NCBI RefSeq assembly: GCF_027622875.1
Contig: NZ_JAPZVP010000029.1
Span: 1-56,150, forward strand
DNA: 56,150 nucleotides
Origin: Glycomyces luteolus
GTDB taxonomy: Bacteria > Actinomycetota > Actinomycetes > Mycobacteriales > Micromonosporaceae
Direction of reading: 5' to 3'
Shown here: positions 39,035-48,090 of the stretch, one piece after another
Position numbering within the stretch: the stretch's first letter is position 1
Layout of the letters: every line of letters begins with the position of its first letter
The notes under the pieces: model-generated
Told to the model about the DNA's origin: nothing
The model's database searches: none
Seen by the model: the letters and a program-made list of their open reading frames with translations, nothing else
Made by a program: the position numbers and the translations under genes

Positions 39035-39943
39035 ATGATCGATGTGCACCGGCTGCGGATTCTCCGCGAGGTGGCCCGGCACGGCAGCTTCAACAAAGCC
39101 GCGACGGCGCTGCTCTGCACGCCCTCGGCCGTGTCCCAGCAGATCGCCGCCCTGGAGCGGACACTCGGCGCGGACGTCGTCAGCCGCAGTACCCGCGGTG
39201 TCGAACTCACTGAACCCGGACGACTGCTCGTCGAAGCGGCCGACGCCATCGCGGCCGAACTCCAACTCGTCCAGCAACAGATCGCCGAACTGTCCAGCAT
39301 CACCGCCAAGCTCACGATCGCGACGTTCACCAGCGGCGGACGCCGACTGCTGCCCGATGCGCTGCAGCGCCTTTGCGCCGAGCACCCCGAGCTGGAGGTA
39401 GCGATCCTCGAGTGCGAACCCGAGGAGAGCCTGCCACTGGTGCGCTCGGGCCAGGCCGACATCGCGCTGGCCTACCATTTCGACGGCCCGCCGCCGGCGC
39501 GGCCGGGCGATCGCAGCGGACTGGAGTGGACCGAACTGATGATCGATCCACTATGGCTGGTACTGCCGCCAGGTCACCGGTTCACCGCCGACTCCGAAGT
39601 CCACTTCGCCGACCTCTCCGAAGAGCGGTGGGTCCTGGGCTGCATCAAGACCGCCGGATTCGTGCGCGACCATGCCGCGCTCGCCGGATTCGACCTTCGA
39701 GTCTCCTGCAGCGCCACCGATTACTTCTTCGCACTGTCGCTCGTCGGCGCGGGCGTCGGCATCTCCCTACTGCCGGGATTGGCGCTCGACCAGGTTCCGC
39801 CCGGCCTGACGGTCGTGCCGCTGGCGCGGCCGCGACCGTCACGCCACATCGGCGTCGCCGTCTCGCAGCGTCGCGCCGCCGCAGCGCGGCCGTACATCGA
39901 TCTCCTCGCCGCCGAACTGGAGTCCGCGGCTTCGCGCCTCTAG
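39035..39943 (+). CDS. LysR-family transcriptional regulator
   Basis: 302 aa. The N-terminal helix-turn-helix is canonical (RLRILREVARHGSFNKAATA, LCTPSAVSQQIAALERTLGA), followed by a substrate-binding-protein-like effector domain (LTIATFTSGGRRLLPDAL, LVRSGQADIALAYHFD, LVGAGVGISLLPG). ATG at 39035. The 71-bp gap to the divergent epimerase contains TTAAGG and CTAACG/CGTAAGG stretches that could be LysR sites, but no clean T-N11-A dyad stands out. It probably activates the epimerase gene; the effector is unknown. Confidence 0.92.
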   Translation: MIDVHRLRILREVARHGSFNKAATALLCTPSAVSQQIAALERTLGADVVSRSTRGVELTEPGRLLVEAADAIAAELQLVQQQIAELSSITAKLTIATFTSGGRRLLPDALQRLCAEHPELEVAILECEPEESLPLVRSGQADIALAYHFDGPPPARPGDRSGLEWTELMIDPLWLVLPPGHRFTADSEVHFADLSEERWVLGCIKTAGFVRDHAALAGFDLRVSCSATDYFFALSLVGAGVGISLLPGLALDQVPPGLTVVPLARPRPSRHIGVAVSQRRAAAARPYIDLLAAELESAASRL

Positions 39944-40036
39944 CGCTGGCAAACTCGCCGTCGCTATCTGGCAACCGTCCACATCGCCATCATCATCAAC
40001 CGGCTCCGCGACTTATCGAAAACGGCCCAGTCCTGA
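39944..40036 (+). pseudogene. Possible transposase C-terminal scrap
   Basis: Read-through of the LysR stop gives RWQTRRRYLATVHIAIIINR then LRDLSKTAQS and a TGA. The pattern (R)RYLATVHIA..I..LR resembles the end of some DDE (IS5-type) transposases, from memory. There are no inverted repeats or other transposase parts, so this is weak. Confidence 0.25.
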
Positions 40037-40074
40037 TGGGTCAGAGCGCATTGCGCCCCTGCGTGCAAGAGGAT

Positions 40075-40090
40075 CCCGCAATATCGCGGG
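40075..40090 (-). terminator. Short terminator hairpin after CHAT gene
   Basis: CCCGC (40075-40079) pairs with GCGGG (40086-40090), 4 nt beyond the stop of the CHAT gene. The stem is short and there is no T run. Confidence 0.4.
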
Positions 40091-40093
40091 TTG

Positions 40094-41284
40094 TCAGCCG
40101 TGAGTGGTGCCGAAGGCTGACCAGATGATCGGGGAGTCTTCGATGCGGCCTTCGGCCTCCCAGCGGGCGGCCTTGGTTCGTTGCCAGTTGTTGAGGGCCG
40201 CAACGGGGTCCGATGCGCGGTGCGCCTCATCCACAGCGATGACGACTTCGGGGATGAGCGTGGTCTCAGGGGCGGCGCCGGGGGCGAAGTGGCGGATGCC
40301 CGCGTCTGTCGGCAGCATCCAGCGGGTCGCGGTCACGTACTGGGCGCCTGCGTGGATCGCGGCGGCGACCAGGCCGACCGGTTCGGCGAAGCGGACTTCG
40401 CCGCCGCTTTCGCACGCGATGAGTGCGACCCGGTTCGGCATCCGCCAGGGGCGCGGCGCGTCGGGGCGGTGCCCCAGCACCATGTCGGCGGCCGTGAGCG
40501 GGCGGTGGCCCGCGACCAGGGCGGCGCGGCCGGTCGTGTCCGGGCCGCAGCTCAAGTGGAGGCGGGCGTCGAGGCCGTGGGCCGAGGTGGTGACGTGTCC
40601 TATGTAGAGAAATCGGGCGGCGTCGGCGAGGAGCGGTTCGATCGTGTCGCGGGTCTGGTCCGCTCTGCGGAAAGCGGTCGTGTCGAGCCCGAGCCGTTCG
40701 GCCAGCACCGGGCCTTCGGGGCCGAGGACGGATCCGAGTGCGATGCCCGCGCCGGGGACCTTCGGGTCGAGGACTGCCACCAGCTCGCCGTCGGGCCGCC
40801 ATGCGGTGACCCGGCGTTCGGGTGCGTTGCGGACGGTGGCGGGCGGGAGGATCGATACGTCGGAGTGCGTCACGAACCGCTCGCCTTCGTCGGCATGGAG
40901 TGCCTCCCAGGGCACTTGGCCGGTCGAGAGCGAGGGCTGGATGCGTACGTGCGGGCGCAGGCCCTGCTCCAGGAACGCGTTGAGCTCCTGTGCGAGCCGG
41001 TAGGGGACGAGCGCGTGCGCGAGTGCTTTCGACAGCGCGAGTTCCCGTTCGCGGTCCATGAACGCCCCGGACAGCGAGCGCTCGAGTGCCTGGTCCACGG
41101 TCTCGCCCGGCAGCGGGGTCGGCAGTGCGGCGGCGAGGTCGTCGAGGGCCGGGCGCACGGAGTCTCCGGGGACCATGATGTTCTGGATCGCGCCGGGCTC
41201 GTGTTCCCAGCGCCACGAGTAGAACAGGTCGTCGGTGTCGACGAGTTTGAGCTGCACCGTGGGGCGCCGGGGGGCGTTCACCAT
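40094..41284 (-). CDS. CHAT-domain (caspase-like) protease
   Basis: 396 aa, last gene of a four-gene minus-strand operon. The N-terminal 115 residues are helical and unrecognised. The CHAT domain occupies about 116-396 with TGQVPWEALH (the PWE block that opens CHAT domains), the catalytic His230 in FLYIGHVTTSAHG, the catalytic Cys291 in VALIACESGGEVRF, and the closing IIWSAFGTT. Both active-site residues are present, so a peptidase cutting after a specific residue is expected. No signal peptide. The ATG at 41284 overlaps the end of the TPR gene by 7 nt; the longer frame to 41659 is arginine-rich shadow. CHAT proteases paired with TPR sensors act in proteolytic signalling and abortive-infection systems; that role is inferred. 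Confidence 0.85.
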   Translation of the reverse strand: MVNAPRRPTVQLKLVDTDDLFYSWRWEHEPGAIQNIMVPGDSVRPALDDLAAALPTPLPGETVDQALERSLSGAFMDRERELALSKALAHALVPYRLAQELNAFLEQGLRPHVRIQPSLSTGQVPWEALHADEGERFVTHSDVSILPPATVRNAPERRVTAWRPDGELVAVLDPKVPGAGIALGSVLGPEGPVLAERLGLDTTAFRRADQTRDTIEPLLADAARFLYIGHVTTSAHGLDARLHLSCGPDTTGRAALVAGHRPLTAADMVLGHRPDAPRPWRMPNRVALIACESGGEVRFAEPVGLVAAAIHAGAQYVTATRWMLPTDAGIRHFAPGAAPETTLIPEVVIAVDEAHRASDPVAALNNWQRTKAARWEAEGRIEDSPIIWSAFGTTHG

Positions 41285-42897
41285 GAGTCCACCACTTGGT
41301 CGGAGCGGATCGGGAAGCCGTAGCGCCGTTCGGTCTCGGCGATCCACAGCTCCAAAGCGGAGGGTCGGTTCGGGTTGACTCGCAGGCGCGGCGGCAGTGC
41401 GAAATGCGCGGCGGGGAAGCCGGTCGAGCTGCCGGTGATGAATGCCGAAGCGGCGAACGACAACTGGTCGGCCTCGAAGTCGTGAACGGGGAACTCGAAT
41501 GGTTCGGCCGCTGTGAACTCGGCGGGTTGGGGCGGTGCGTGGAGTGAGACCGTGGCGCTCATGTGCTCGAGGAGTTCGGAGATGAGGGCGCCGTCGCCCA
41601 CGGTCATCGCCAGGTGCAGTGCGTGGGCCATCGCGGGGATCGCGACCGTGGCCGCCCACTGCTCCCGGGCCGGGCCGGGCGCGTACTGGTGGCGGATCGC
41701 GTCGGTGGCGAGGGCCGACGGCAGGGAGAGGTACAGCGCGCTCAGCAGCAGCCGTTGCTGCTCCTGGGGGTCGGTCTCGCGCTCGAACGCGTCTGCGATC
41801 GCGATTGAGCGCCGCATGTCGAGCCGCGCCACCTGGTATGGCGCGCCCGTCGCCTCGTACAGTGCGCGGGCTTCGAGGTACGCGTGCTCGGCCTCCTCGA
41901 GGCCGGTGTCCGCTGCGAGCATGTCGCCGAGGAGCGCGAGGGCTTCGGCCAGCATGACCACGTGGCCCGCTTCACGGAGCGTCTCGATGGCTTGCGGCAG
42001 TAGGGAACGCGCGAGGTCGATCTCGTTGTTCTGGAACGCGACGTGCGCGCGGCTGGAGCGGATCTCGGCGGCGCGCAGCGGCTGCTGGCCGTCGAGGAAC
42101 GCCTGCTCGGCGGTGGCGAGGAGCCGCTCGGCCGTGTCGAGATCGCCTTGGCGGGCGGCGCTGCGGCCCTGGTTCGCGATCGCGAGCGCGGCCGCGACGG
42201 GATCGCCGGACGCGGTGTGGATCTGCTCGGCCAGGCGCAGATAGGCCGTGGCGGCGTCGTGGTCGTTGTGGGCCTGCGCGATCATGGCCAGGTTCGAATA
42301 GGGGTGCCCGGCAAGGCGCGGGTCGTGGGCGGTCGCCAGTTCGAGGGAGTGGCGGGCGGCGGCGTCGGCCTCGTCGAGGCGTTCGAGGCGGATGAGCTGC
42401 ACGGTGCGGGTGTTGTGGAGCGTGAAAGCCAGCAGCCGGTTGTTGTGGCCGGCATCGGTCTCGTCGATGAGTTCCAGGGCCGCATCGAGGTCGGTGAGCG
42501 CGTCGTCGAAGCGGCCGAGGAGCTGGTACGTCTGGGCGCGCTGGATGAGGACGTTGGTCCGCACCGCGACGGTGCCGTACCGGTCGCCTGCGCCGTGTTC
42601 GGCGCTGTCGCAGGCGAAGAGCGCTTCCTCGGCGAGGCGCAGCGCCTCGCCGGTGTCGCCGCGGGCCTCAGCGAGGGAGGAGAGGTTCCCGAGGACTCTC
42701 GCGCGGGCGTCGAAACCGGCGGCGTCGAGGTCGTCGACGAGGGTCAGCCGGTAGGCCTCCTCGAACATCGCGGCCGCTTCGGTGGTGCGGCCTTCGGTGA
42801 ACAGGCGCGCGGCGGTGTTGTTCAGGTCCCGGAACGGCGCCCAGCGCGGACCGGTGGTTTCCTTGCCGTGCACGCCGATCAGGTCGTCGTCGGTCAT
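41278..42897 (-). CDS. TPR protein of the CHAT operon
   Basis: 539 aa. From about residue 20 to 400 it is an array of TPR-like repeats: NNTAARLFTEGRTTEAAAMFE, LAEARGDTGEALRLAEEALF, QLLGRFDDALTDLDAALELI, LDEADAAARHSLELATAH and DLDTAERLLATAEQAFLDGQ. The last 100 residues are different (ADQLSFAASAFITGSSTGFP, ALELWIAETERRYGFP). ATG at 42897 overlaps the upstream stop in ATGA; the 3' end overlaps the CHAT gene by 7 nt. It is probably the sensor or scaffold that gates the protease, as in other TPR-CHAT pairs (family knowledge), although here they are separate polypeptides. Confidence 0.87.
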   Translation of the reverse strand: MTDDDLIGVHGKETTGPRWAPFRDLNNTAARLFTEGRTTEAAAMFEEAYRLTLVDDLDAAGFDARARVLGNLSSLAEARGDTGEALRLAEEALFACDSAEHGAGDRYGTVAVRTNVLIQRAQTYQLLGRFDDALTDLDAALELIDETDAGHNNRLLAFTLHNTRTVQLIRLERLDEADAAARHSLELATAHDPRLAGHPYSNLAMIAQAHNDHDAATAYLRLAEQIHTASGDPVAAALAIANQGRSAARQGDLDTAERLLATAEQAFLDGQQPLRAAEIRSSRAHVAFQNNEIDLARSLLPQAIETLREAGHVVMLAEALALLGDMLAADTGLEEAEHAYLEARALYEATGAPYQVARLDMRRSIAIADAFERETDPQEQQRLLLSALYLSLPSALATDAIRHQYAPGPAREQWAATVAIPAMAHALHLAMTVGDGALISELLEHMSATVSLHAPPQPAEFTAAEPFEFPVHDFEADQLSFAASAFITGSSTGFPAAHFALPPRLRVNPNRPSALELWIAETERRYGFPIRSDQVVDSW

Positions 42898-43973
42898 GCG
42901 GCACGCTCGGCGAGGCTGGCCGCGGGGTCGGTGAGGCGTTCGCGCGCGAATTCGATGATCTCGGCGCGGTGCGGCGAGCGCCTGGGGTCGTTCCGTTCGT
43001 CGCCGACCGAGAAGTCCGGGGCGAATACATGCAGCACTCGTCGATCCGCTGGAAGCAGGAGCAGCGCTTGCGGGGCCTCGGTTTCGCCGCTGTAGCTCCG
43101 GGTCTCCGGATCGAGGATCAGCGGCAGTTCGACGCCGCCGATGCGAGCGGTGAGGTGCAGGTCGCGGGCCTCGGGTGCGGCGGGGACGGTGACCGTGATC
43201 GTCAACCCGCCCTCCCGCTGCGTCAAGGTCCAGGCCGCCCCGGCGGCGGCATCGACGAGGCCTTGGGGGACTTGCGTCCAATCCACGGGTGCGCCGCCGC
43301 TGGCGAGCGCGAAGTCGACGGCGCGGTCGCCGCCCGCCGCCAGAGCCCAGTCTTCCTGTCGCAGATGCACGGGCTCGCGTCGCAGCGCGACGCCGTAATC
43401 CTCGGCCAGGTCTTCGAGAGCGGCCGTGAGCTCGGAGGCCCCGAGTGCCGGGTCGAGGGCTTCCGCAGCGGTGGCGTCGGCTTCGGCGAGGGCTCGCTCC
43501 ACGGCTTCCTCGTCGTCGAGCAGGTGCTCGACCGCCGCGGTGCGCCAGGCGGCTTCGGCCCGCAGGAGTCCGGTGTCGAGCGCGGGTATGGCCGCCGCGT
43601 GCGAGGACGGCCACCACGCTTCTGCCCACCGCAGGTGCGCGAGCCGTCGGGCGGCGTCGAGGACCGGCGATTCCCATTCGGTCGCAATGGAGTCCGATGC
43701 GTGAAGGATCGCGTCGGCCGCGTCAGGTCCGTAGATCTCCCACAGCCAATCGGCGGCGAGGGCCTCGTCGTGGATTTCGGCGTCGGGGTGTGGGCTGCGG
43801 TCCAGGACGTCCCAGTACAGGAGCGCGCCGCGCGCCTCGGTGAGCGCGGTGCACTCCGGATGCGGCCGATGCGGGGGAAGCTGCTGCGCCACTTCCGGAG
43901 CGAGATGCGGTCGCGGCCGCCTGGACTCCACGAGGGTCATGCCCCGGACGCGTCTGACCTGAAACGCGGTCAT
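42894..43973 (-). CDS. Unrecognised protein of the CHAT operon (359 aa)
   Basis: 359 aa, no family recognised. Residues 35-210 are helical and Ala/Glu/Trp-rich (EALAADWLWEIYGPDAADAI, RLAHLRWAEAWWPSSHAAAI, LLDDEEAVERALAEADATAA). Residues 240-345 look like a beta-rich domain (GLTITVTVPAAPEARDLHLT, GGVELPLILDPETRSYSGE, LLLLPADRRVLHVFAPDFSV). No signal peptide. It overlaps both neighbours in ATGA (43970-43973 and 42894-42897), so it is made in fixed proportion to them. It could be a protease substrate, effector or sensor; the sequence does not say. An ATG 11 codons in is an alternative start. Confidence 0.8.
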   Translation of the reverse strand: MTAFQVRRVRGMTLVESRRPRPHLAPEVAQQLPPHRPHPECTALTEARGALLYWDVLDRSPHPDAEIHDEALAADWLWEIYGPDAADAILHASDSIATEWESPVLDAARRLAHLRWAEAWWPSSHAAAIPALDTGLLRAEAAWRTAAVEHLLDDEEAVERALAEADATAAEALDPALGASELTAALEDLAEDYGVALRREPVHLRQEDWALAAGGDRAVDFALASGGAPVDWTQVPQGLVDAAAGAAWTLTQREGGLTITVTVPAAPEARDLHLTARIGGVELPLILDPETRSYSGETEAPQALLLLPADRRVLHVFAPDFSVGDERNDPRRSPHRAEIIEFARERLTDPAASLAERAA

Positions 43974-45250
43974 GCCCTGCCTCCGTCCCGTTCGAGGAGA
44001 CGCCGGAGCCGGTCGCGCTGGTCGAGGAGGACCGAGCGGAAGACGCCGTCGAGCAGGTCCCACACCTGGTCCGCCGCTGTGGGTTCGCCGCGCAGTTCGC
44101 GGCCGTGCAGGCGCGCCCACAGCCGCCGCAGGTACGGCTCCTGCACGTTCATGATCTCCCACTTGAGATCTTCGGGCACCTTCGCCGATTCGGGGTCGGG
44201 CTGCCGGAGCACCGCATGGACGTACGCTTCGCGGGAATAGCGGGCCTGCAATCGCCCGTTGGCATCCGATCGCGTCCTGCCGGGGCCCGTCCAGTAGTCG
44301 ATGCCGCTGCTGGCATCGCGTCCGAGCGCCATGGCGACGCGGCTGGGTTCCTCGGAGAGCTGCCAGGCGGCGGCGGAGCGGTGGATCTCGCCGACGACCA
44401 TCGAAGGGATGTCGGCCATGGACTCGCGGTGGAACGCGGCAGTGAACGCCGCGAAGAGTCGCTCCATGATGGACCGGTCGAACGGTGGCGGCAGCTGCCG
44501 CTTCGACGCCCGGTCGCCGAGAACCGGCGGTATCGGGCGTTCCTCAGCAGTCAGTCCGTAGTCGAGGGCGACCCTGGGCTTGTCGAGTTCGGCTGCCTCG
44601 GCAGTGCCGATCCCGTTGGCCGCCAGCGCCTTCCACAGGCGCTCGTCGGGTCTCGTCGCGCACACGTCCAGGAACGCGGCGAGCCCGTCCTGCGGCACCG
44701 GTTGCGGCGCCGCCCGATCCTCCCAGGCGTTCTGGAGCAGCCCCGCGAGCCGCACCACCTGGTCGGGATCGGTCATGAAGCGGCGCAAGCGGTCCACCGT
44801 CACCTCGCCGCGCTCTGCCCGAACGTCGGCCACGGTTTCCGCCGCGATCGACTCCGCGTCGGGGAGGCCGTGGGGATCGCCGTGCTCATGCGCGAGTTCG
44901 AAGCAGCGCTGGAAGTAGAGGTCCTGCGGGTTGCCCTCGGTGACGCCCGCGCGCCGCCGGGCCTGCTTCAGCAGCCGGAACCAGGCCGCGGTCGCGGCCA
45001 GCGCGGGGCCCGCGTCCGACACCGCGCGGCGCAGCTCGTCCACGTGCTCGACGCCGATGAGTCCGCCCGCGAAACGCGGATTCAGGTTGGGGCGCAGGAC
45101 GAGCGGGTCGAGGAGCAGCTTCACGGTGCGCGCGAGCGGGCGCCCCGAGGCGTTGCTCAGGGGCGCAACGGCATCGCCGAGCTGTGCCCACGCGTCAGCG
45201 ATGAGCATGCCCCTGGGCACGGCCGCGCCGGCCGCGATGGTCTGCGCCAT
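43970..45250 (-). CDS. Unrecognised protein, first gene of the CHAT operon (426 aa)
   Basis: 426 aa, mostly helical with many Arg and Trp residues and no family I can name. Segments include IADAWAQLGDAVAPLSNASG, ALAATAAWFRLLKQARRRAG, DLYFQRCFELAHEHGDPHGL, DRLRRFMTDPDQVVRLAGLL, FDRSIMERLFAAFTAAFHRE and WEIMNVQEPYLRRLWARLHG. No membrane helix or signal peptide. ATG at 45250 was chosen because the frame beyond it (to 45859) is the antisense of the 45360 gene. It leads the operon, so the promoter lies in the 109-bp gap shared with the divergent 45360 gene. Candidate sensor or cleavage target of the CHAT protease (inference). Confidence 0.8.
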   Translation of the reverse strand: MAQTIAAGAAVPRGMLIADAWAQLGDAVAPLSNASGRPLARTVKLLLDPLVLRPNLNPRFAGGLIGVEHVDELRRAVSDAGPALAATAAWFRLLKQARRRAGVTEGNPQDLYFQRCFELAHEHGDPHGLPDAESIAAETVADVRAERGEVTVDRLRRFMTDPDQVVRLAGLLQNAWEDRAAPQPVPQDGLAAFLDVCATRPDERLWKALAANGIGTAEAAELDKPRVALDYGLTAEERPIPPVLGDRASKRQLPPPFDRSIMERLFAAFTAAFHRESMADIPSMVVGEIHRSAAAWQLSEEPSRVAMALGRDASSGIDYWTGPGRTRSDANGRLQARYSREAYVHAVLRQPDPESAKVPEDLKWEIMNVQEPYLRRLWARLHGRELRGEPTAADQVWDLLDGVFRSVLLDQRDRLRRLLERDGGRA

Positions 45251-45359
45251 GGCCCGAAGTCTAGTCGGATGGGACCGCGCCCGGGCCGCGATGAAGTTGT
45301 GATCGGTAGCGGCCGAAGCGGCGCGATGCTGACGGGACCAGCCCCGAAGGAGGCCCGCC

Positions 45360-46619
45360 ATGAGCCACGTCCCCGGATACGCCTCAGCCCAGCCGTTCCC
45401 GACCCGCCAGCAGGTCGTGCGGTCCCCGTACGGCACGCCGACCCATCCGCTGACGCCGAAGACCAAGCGGCCGTACCGTTTCGGCTTCCTGTGGCTGGTC
45501 CTGGTCCCGTCTCTGGGCATCGGCGGCGCTGCGATCGGCGGCGAGTACCTGTCCGCGCCCGAACCGGACATCGCGCTCCAGTCCGGCATCGGCTTCGCCC
45601 GCCACGACGGCACCGACTTGGCGCTGGTCCCGTACGACCGCAACGGGTCGGGGGACTTGATCACCTCGTTGCAGCACGAGATGTTCGAGGTCCGGATGGC
45701 CGCGGTCGACCTCGCCACCGGCGACACCGAGTGGGACGTGCTGCTTTCGGACGAGCTGTCCTGGAGGACGGCCGTAGTCGCGGCGGGGGAGCAGTACGCG
45801 TACCTCGCCTCGGACGACGGGCTGATGATCCTCGACCTCGCCGACGGCGACGTCGTCACCGAAGCGGGCGATGTGCCCGGTCTCGAAGGGTCCCAGTCGG
45901 TCTCGGGCGCGGCCTACGGTTTCGACCCCGCGATCGGCGCCGTCGTCGCGCTCGACGTCAACGGCGGCGTTCACTCGATCCCGCTCGATTCGCTCGAGGC
46001 CGCGCCCGCCGATGCGGACACCACGGCCACCTGGTCCGGTGTGCTCTTCGCGGAAGGCTCCGTGCCCGACATCGGCGGGATGACCGGCACCGAAGCGCTG
46101 CTCGCCGACGGCGAGAGCTCGGTGCGGCTCGAGCCGACCGCCGACGGCGCGCTCGGCGCCGGCCTCGTCCTCGAAGGCCCCGAAGGCGAACGCGCACTCG
46201 GCACCCGCGTGTTCTACGGGGCCGGGATCGTCCTCGACCAGTCCTCGCTGGTCTCCACGTTCAGTGTGGAGATCGACGTCGACGAACTCATCGAGGAGTT
46301 CATGGAGGACGCGGCCGCCGCGGGGCAGGACCTCTGGACCGGGCTCGGCAGCACCGCCGCCGGGGCCGGCTCCGGGCACGCCCTCGTTGAGCACCAGCCC
46401 GATCCGGCGGTGGAGGCGTACGCACTCCACGTCGTCGACCTCGCCACCGGCCAGGTCACCGCCTCACTCGAGACCGGCAGCCGTCTGGGCCGGGCCCTCA
46501 CCGGCCCCGCGGGCCACACCGTTGTGATCGCCGCGCCCGAGGGCTCCTTCTGGCTCGGCGACCTCGTGGTCGTCGCCCCCGAAGGCTCGATCGAACGCGT
46601 CGAGATCGGCCGCGACTGA
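45360..46619 (+). CDS. PA2928-like membrane-anchored propeller protein
   Basis: 419 aa. A 40-residue cytoplasmic Pro-rich N-terminus is followed by one membrane helix (FGFLWLVLVPSLGIGGAAIGG), then an extracytoplasmic region with repeated strand motifs of PQQ/WD-like propellers (MAAVDLATGDTEWDVLLSDE, YAYLASDDGLMILDLADGDV, LHVVDLATGQVTASLETGSR). It resembles the proteins annotated as PA2928 family, function unknown. ATG at 45360 has AAGGAGG 6 nt upstream. It is divergent from the CHAT operon. The small membrane gene follows 69 nt later on the same strand. Confidence 0.75.
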   Translation: MSHVPGYASAQPFPTRQQVVRSPYGTPTHPLTPKTKRPYRFGFLWLVLVPSLGIGGAAIGGEYLSAPEPDIALQSGIGFARHDGTDLALVPYDRNGSGDLITSLQHEMFEVRMAAVDLATGDTEWDVLLSDELSWRTAVVAAGEQYAYLASDDGLMILDLADGDVVTEAGDVPGLEGSQSVSGAAYGFDPAIGAVVALDVNGGVHSIPLDSLEAAPADADTTATWSGVLFAEGSVPDIGGMTGTEALLADGESSVRLEPTADGALGAGLVLEGPEGERALGTRVFYGAGIVLDQSSLVSTFSVEIDVDELIEEFMEDAAAAGQDLWTGLGSTAAGAGSGHALVEHQPDPAVEAYALHVVDLATGQVTASLETGSRLGRALTGPAGHTVVIAAPEGSFWLGDLVVVAPEGSIERVEIGRD

Positions 46620-46688
46620 CCGAAACCTGTGACCGGTAGGCGCAGGATCCCACCGAAACTGAACCCACGAACCCGAAAGGAACACCTC

Positions 46689-47477
46689 ATGTTCAAGACC
46701 ATCGCCGTCATCGGCATCATCGTCGGCGCCGCCCTCACCGTCGTGTACGTCTTCACCGGTCTCACCAGCGACAGCCCCGTCGCCTGGGCGAACGGCTGGA
46801 TGGCCGGACCGATCCTCCTGCTCGCCGTCCTCCCCATGCTCTCCATCTCCCGCATGGCCGACGGCGCGATCCGCGAGATGCGCGGCGCCGTCGCGAAGGG
46901 CTTCGAAGGCGCCCCGATCGCCATGGGCACCATCGTCTCCGCCACCCGCACCGGCCTGAGCATCAACGACCAGCCGCAGCTGGAGATCCTCTTCGACGTC
47001 GACACCATGGACGGCCAGTCGTTCCGGGGCGTCGCCAAGGCGATCATCGACATCACCGAGGTCGCGTCCGTCGTCCCCGGCGCAATCCTGCCCGTCCGAT
47101 ACCGCCCCGGCAGCACCGACGGGAGGGTCGCCATCGCCGTCGACGCCCCGCAGCAGGAACTGCAGGCCGTGCTCGACCGGGTGCGCGTCGCCAAGGGCCT
47201 CGTCACGCCCCGCCAGCTCCAGATCGCCGAGCAGGGCGTCGAAGCCAAGGCGGTCGTGCTGGCGCTGAGCCCGACCGGTGAGATCCAGGGCGACCGCGCC
47301 GTCATGGACCTGAAGTTCCGCGTCACCCGTGCCGACCTGTCGACGTTCGACCTCGACCAGCGCAAGCCGATCGACGCGAGCGCGGTGCCGCAGGTGCAGC
47401 CGGGCATGGTCGTCCGGGTCAAGTACCTCCCGCACGACGAGTCGGAGCTGGTGGTCATCACCGCCCTCAATCCGTGA
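46689..47477 (+). CDS. Membrane protein with DUF3592-like soluble domain
   Basis: 262 aa. Two N-terminal membrane helices (IAVIGIIVGAALTVVYVFTG and WMAGPILLLAVLPMLSIS) are followed by two related cytoplasmic modules, each with a variant of GTIVSATRTGLSINDQPQLE / AVVLALSPTGEIQGDRAVMD and ending V-PG-x-x-x-V-R/K-Y-x-P (SVVPGAILPVRYRPG, QVQPGMVVRVKYLPHD). This internal duplication is typical of SHOCT-less DUF3592-type proteins. ATG at 46689 has AAAGGA upstream; the frame is open to 46629. Function unknown. Confidence 0.75.
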   Translation: MFKTIAVIGIIVGAALTVVYVFTGLTSDSPVAWANGWMAGPILLLAVLPMLSISRMADGAIREMRGAVAKGFEGAPIAMGTIVSATRTGLSINDQPQLEILFDVDTMDGQSFRGVAKAIIDITEVASVVPGAILPVRYRPGSTDGRVAIAVDAPQQELQAVLDRVRVAKGLVTPRQLQIAEQGVEAKAVVLALSPTGEIQGDRAVMDLKFRVTRADLSTFDLDQRKPIDASAVPQVQPGMVVRVKYLPHDESELVVITALNP

Positions 47478-47559
47478 CGGGCCTCAGGGTCTCGATCCCG
47501 CCGGACGCGAGGTCGAGGCCCGGGGCTCACGCGGCGGAGGCCGCCTCGAGGACCGCACG

Positions 47560-47970
47560 TCAGTGCGCGGCGAGCACCGTTCGGTAGGGCGCCAGCAGTT
47601 CCAGCACCTTCTCGAGCGCGCCGGCGTCGGTCCACAGGTCGTGCCACTCGTTCTCGCGCGGGTCGGTGACGCGGTCGAAGACCCGCAGAGCCTCCAGCCG
47701 CAGCTCGCCGTCGGCCTCGAACGGGTGGGACGCGAGCAGCGCTTCGGCAGACCCGCTCCCCGGATCGGCGCCGAGTCGAGCCGCGACCAGCACGGCCGCC
47801 GCCACGGCGGCATCGGCCTCAGGGTTCTCGAGGTAGTCCTCGCTGCCGGTGGCCTCGCGCATCGCGCCGAGCAGGCCGCTCTTGACCGCGCCCGGATCGG
47901 CGTCGGCCAGATCGGCCACGCAGTCGAGCGCCGCGTCGTTCTCGAACGGCCCGTATCCCCAAGCCCCCAT
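47560..47970 (-). CDS. DUF4259 family protein
   Basis: 136 aa. The opening MGAWGYGPFENDAALDCVADL is the diagnostic start of DUF4259 (MGxWGxGxFxNDxAxDWxxDL), followed by a helical bundle (DAAVAAAVLVAARLGADPG, LRLEALRVFDRVTDPRENEW). Cytoplasmic. The role is unknown; members are often found near contact-dependent toxin immunity genes, but no toxin is seen here. ATG at 47970. The 82 bp to the convergent 47477 stop contain no clear terminator. Confidence 0.85.
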   Translation of the reverse strand: MGAWGYGPFENDAALDCVADLADADPGAVKSGLLGAMREATGSEDYLENPEADAAVAAAVLVAARLGADPGSGSAEALLASHPFEADGELRLEALRVFDRVTDPRENEWHDLWTDAGALEKVLELLAPYRTVLAAH

Positions 47971-48090
47971 GTGGTGCCCCGTTCTCCAGATCGGATGATG
48001 GCGCCACAGTAGATCAGGGGTCCGACACCGCGATATCCTCGCGGAGGATCGCCGGTCCCCGCCCCTTCACCGCCCGAGAACAGGACCGCC

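Noticed and set aside
47560..47970. DUF4259 gene read as an immunity gene for a toxin
   Set aside because: No polymorphic toxin or secretion gene is adjacent, so only the family name is reported.
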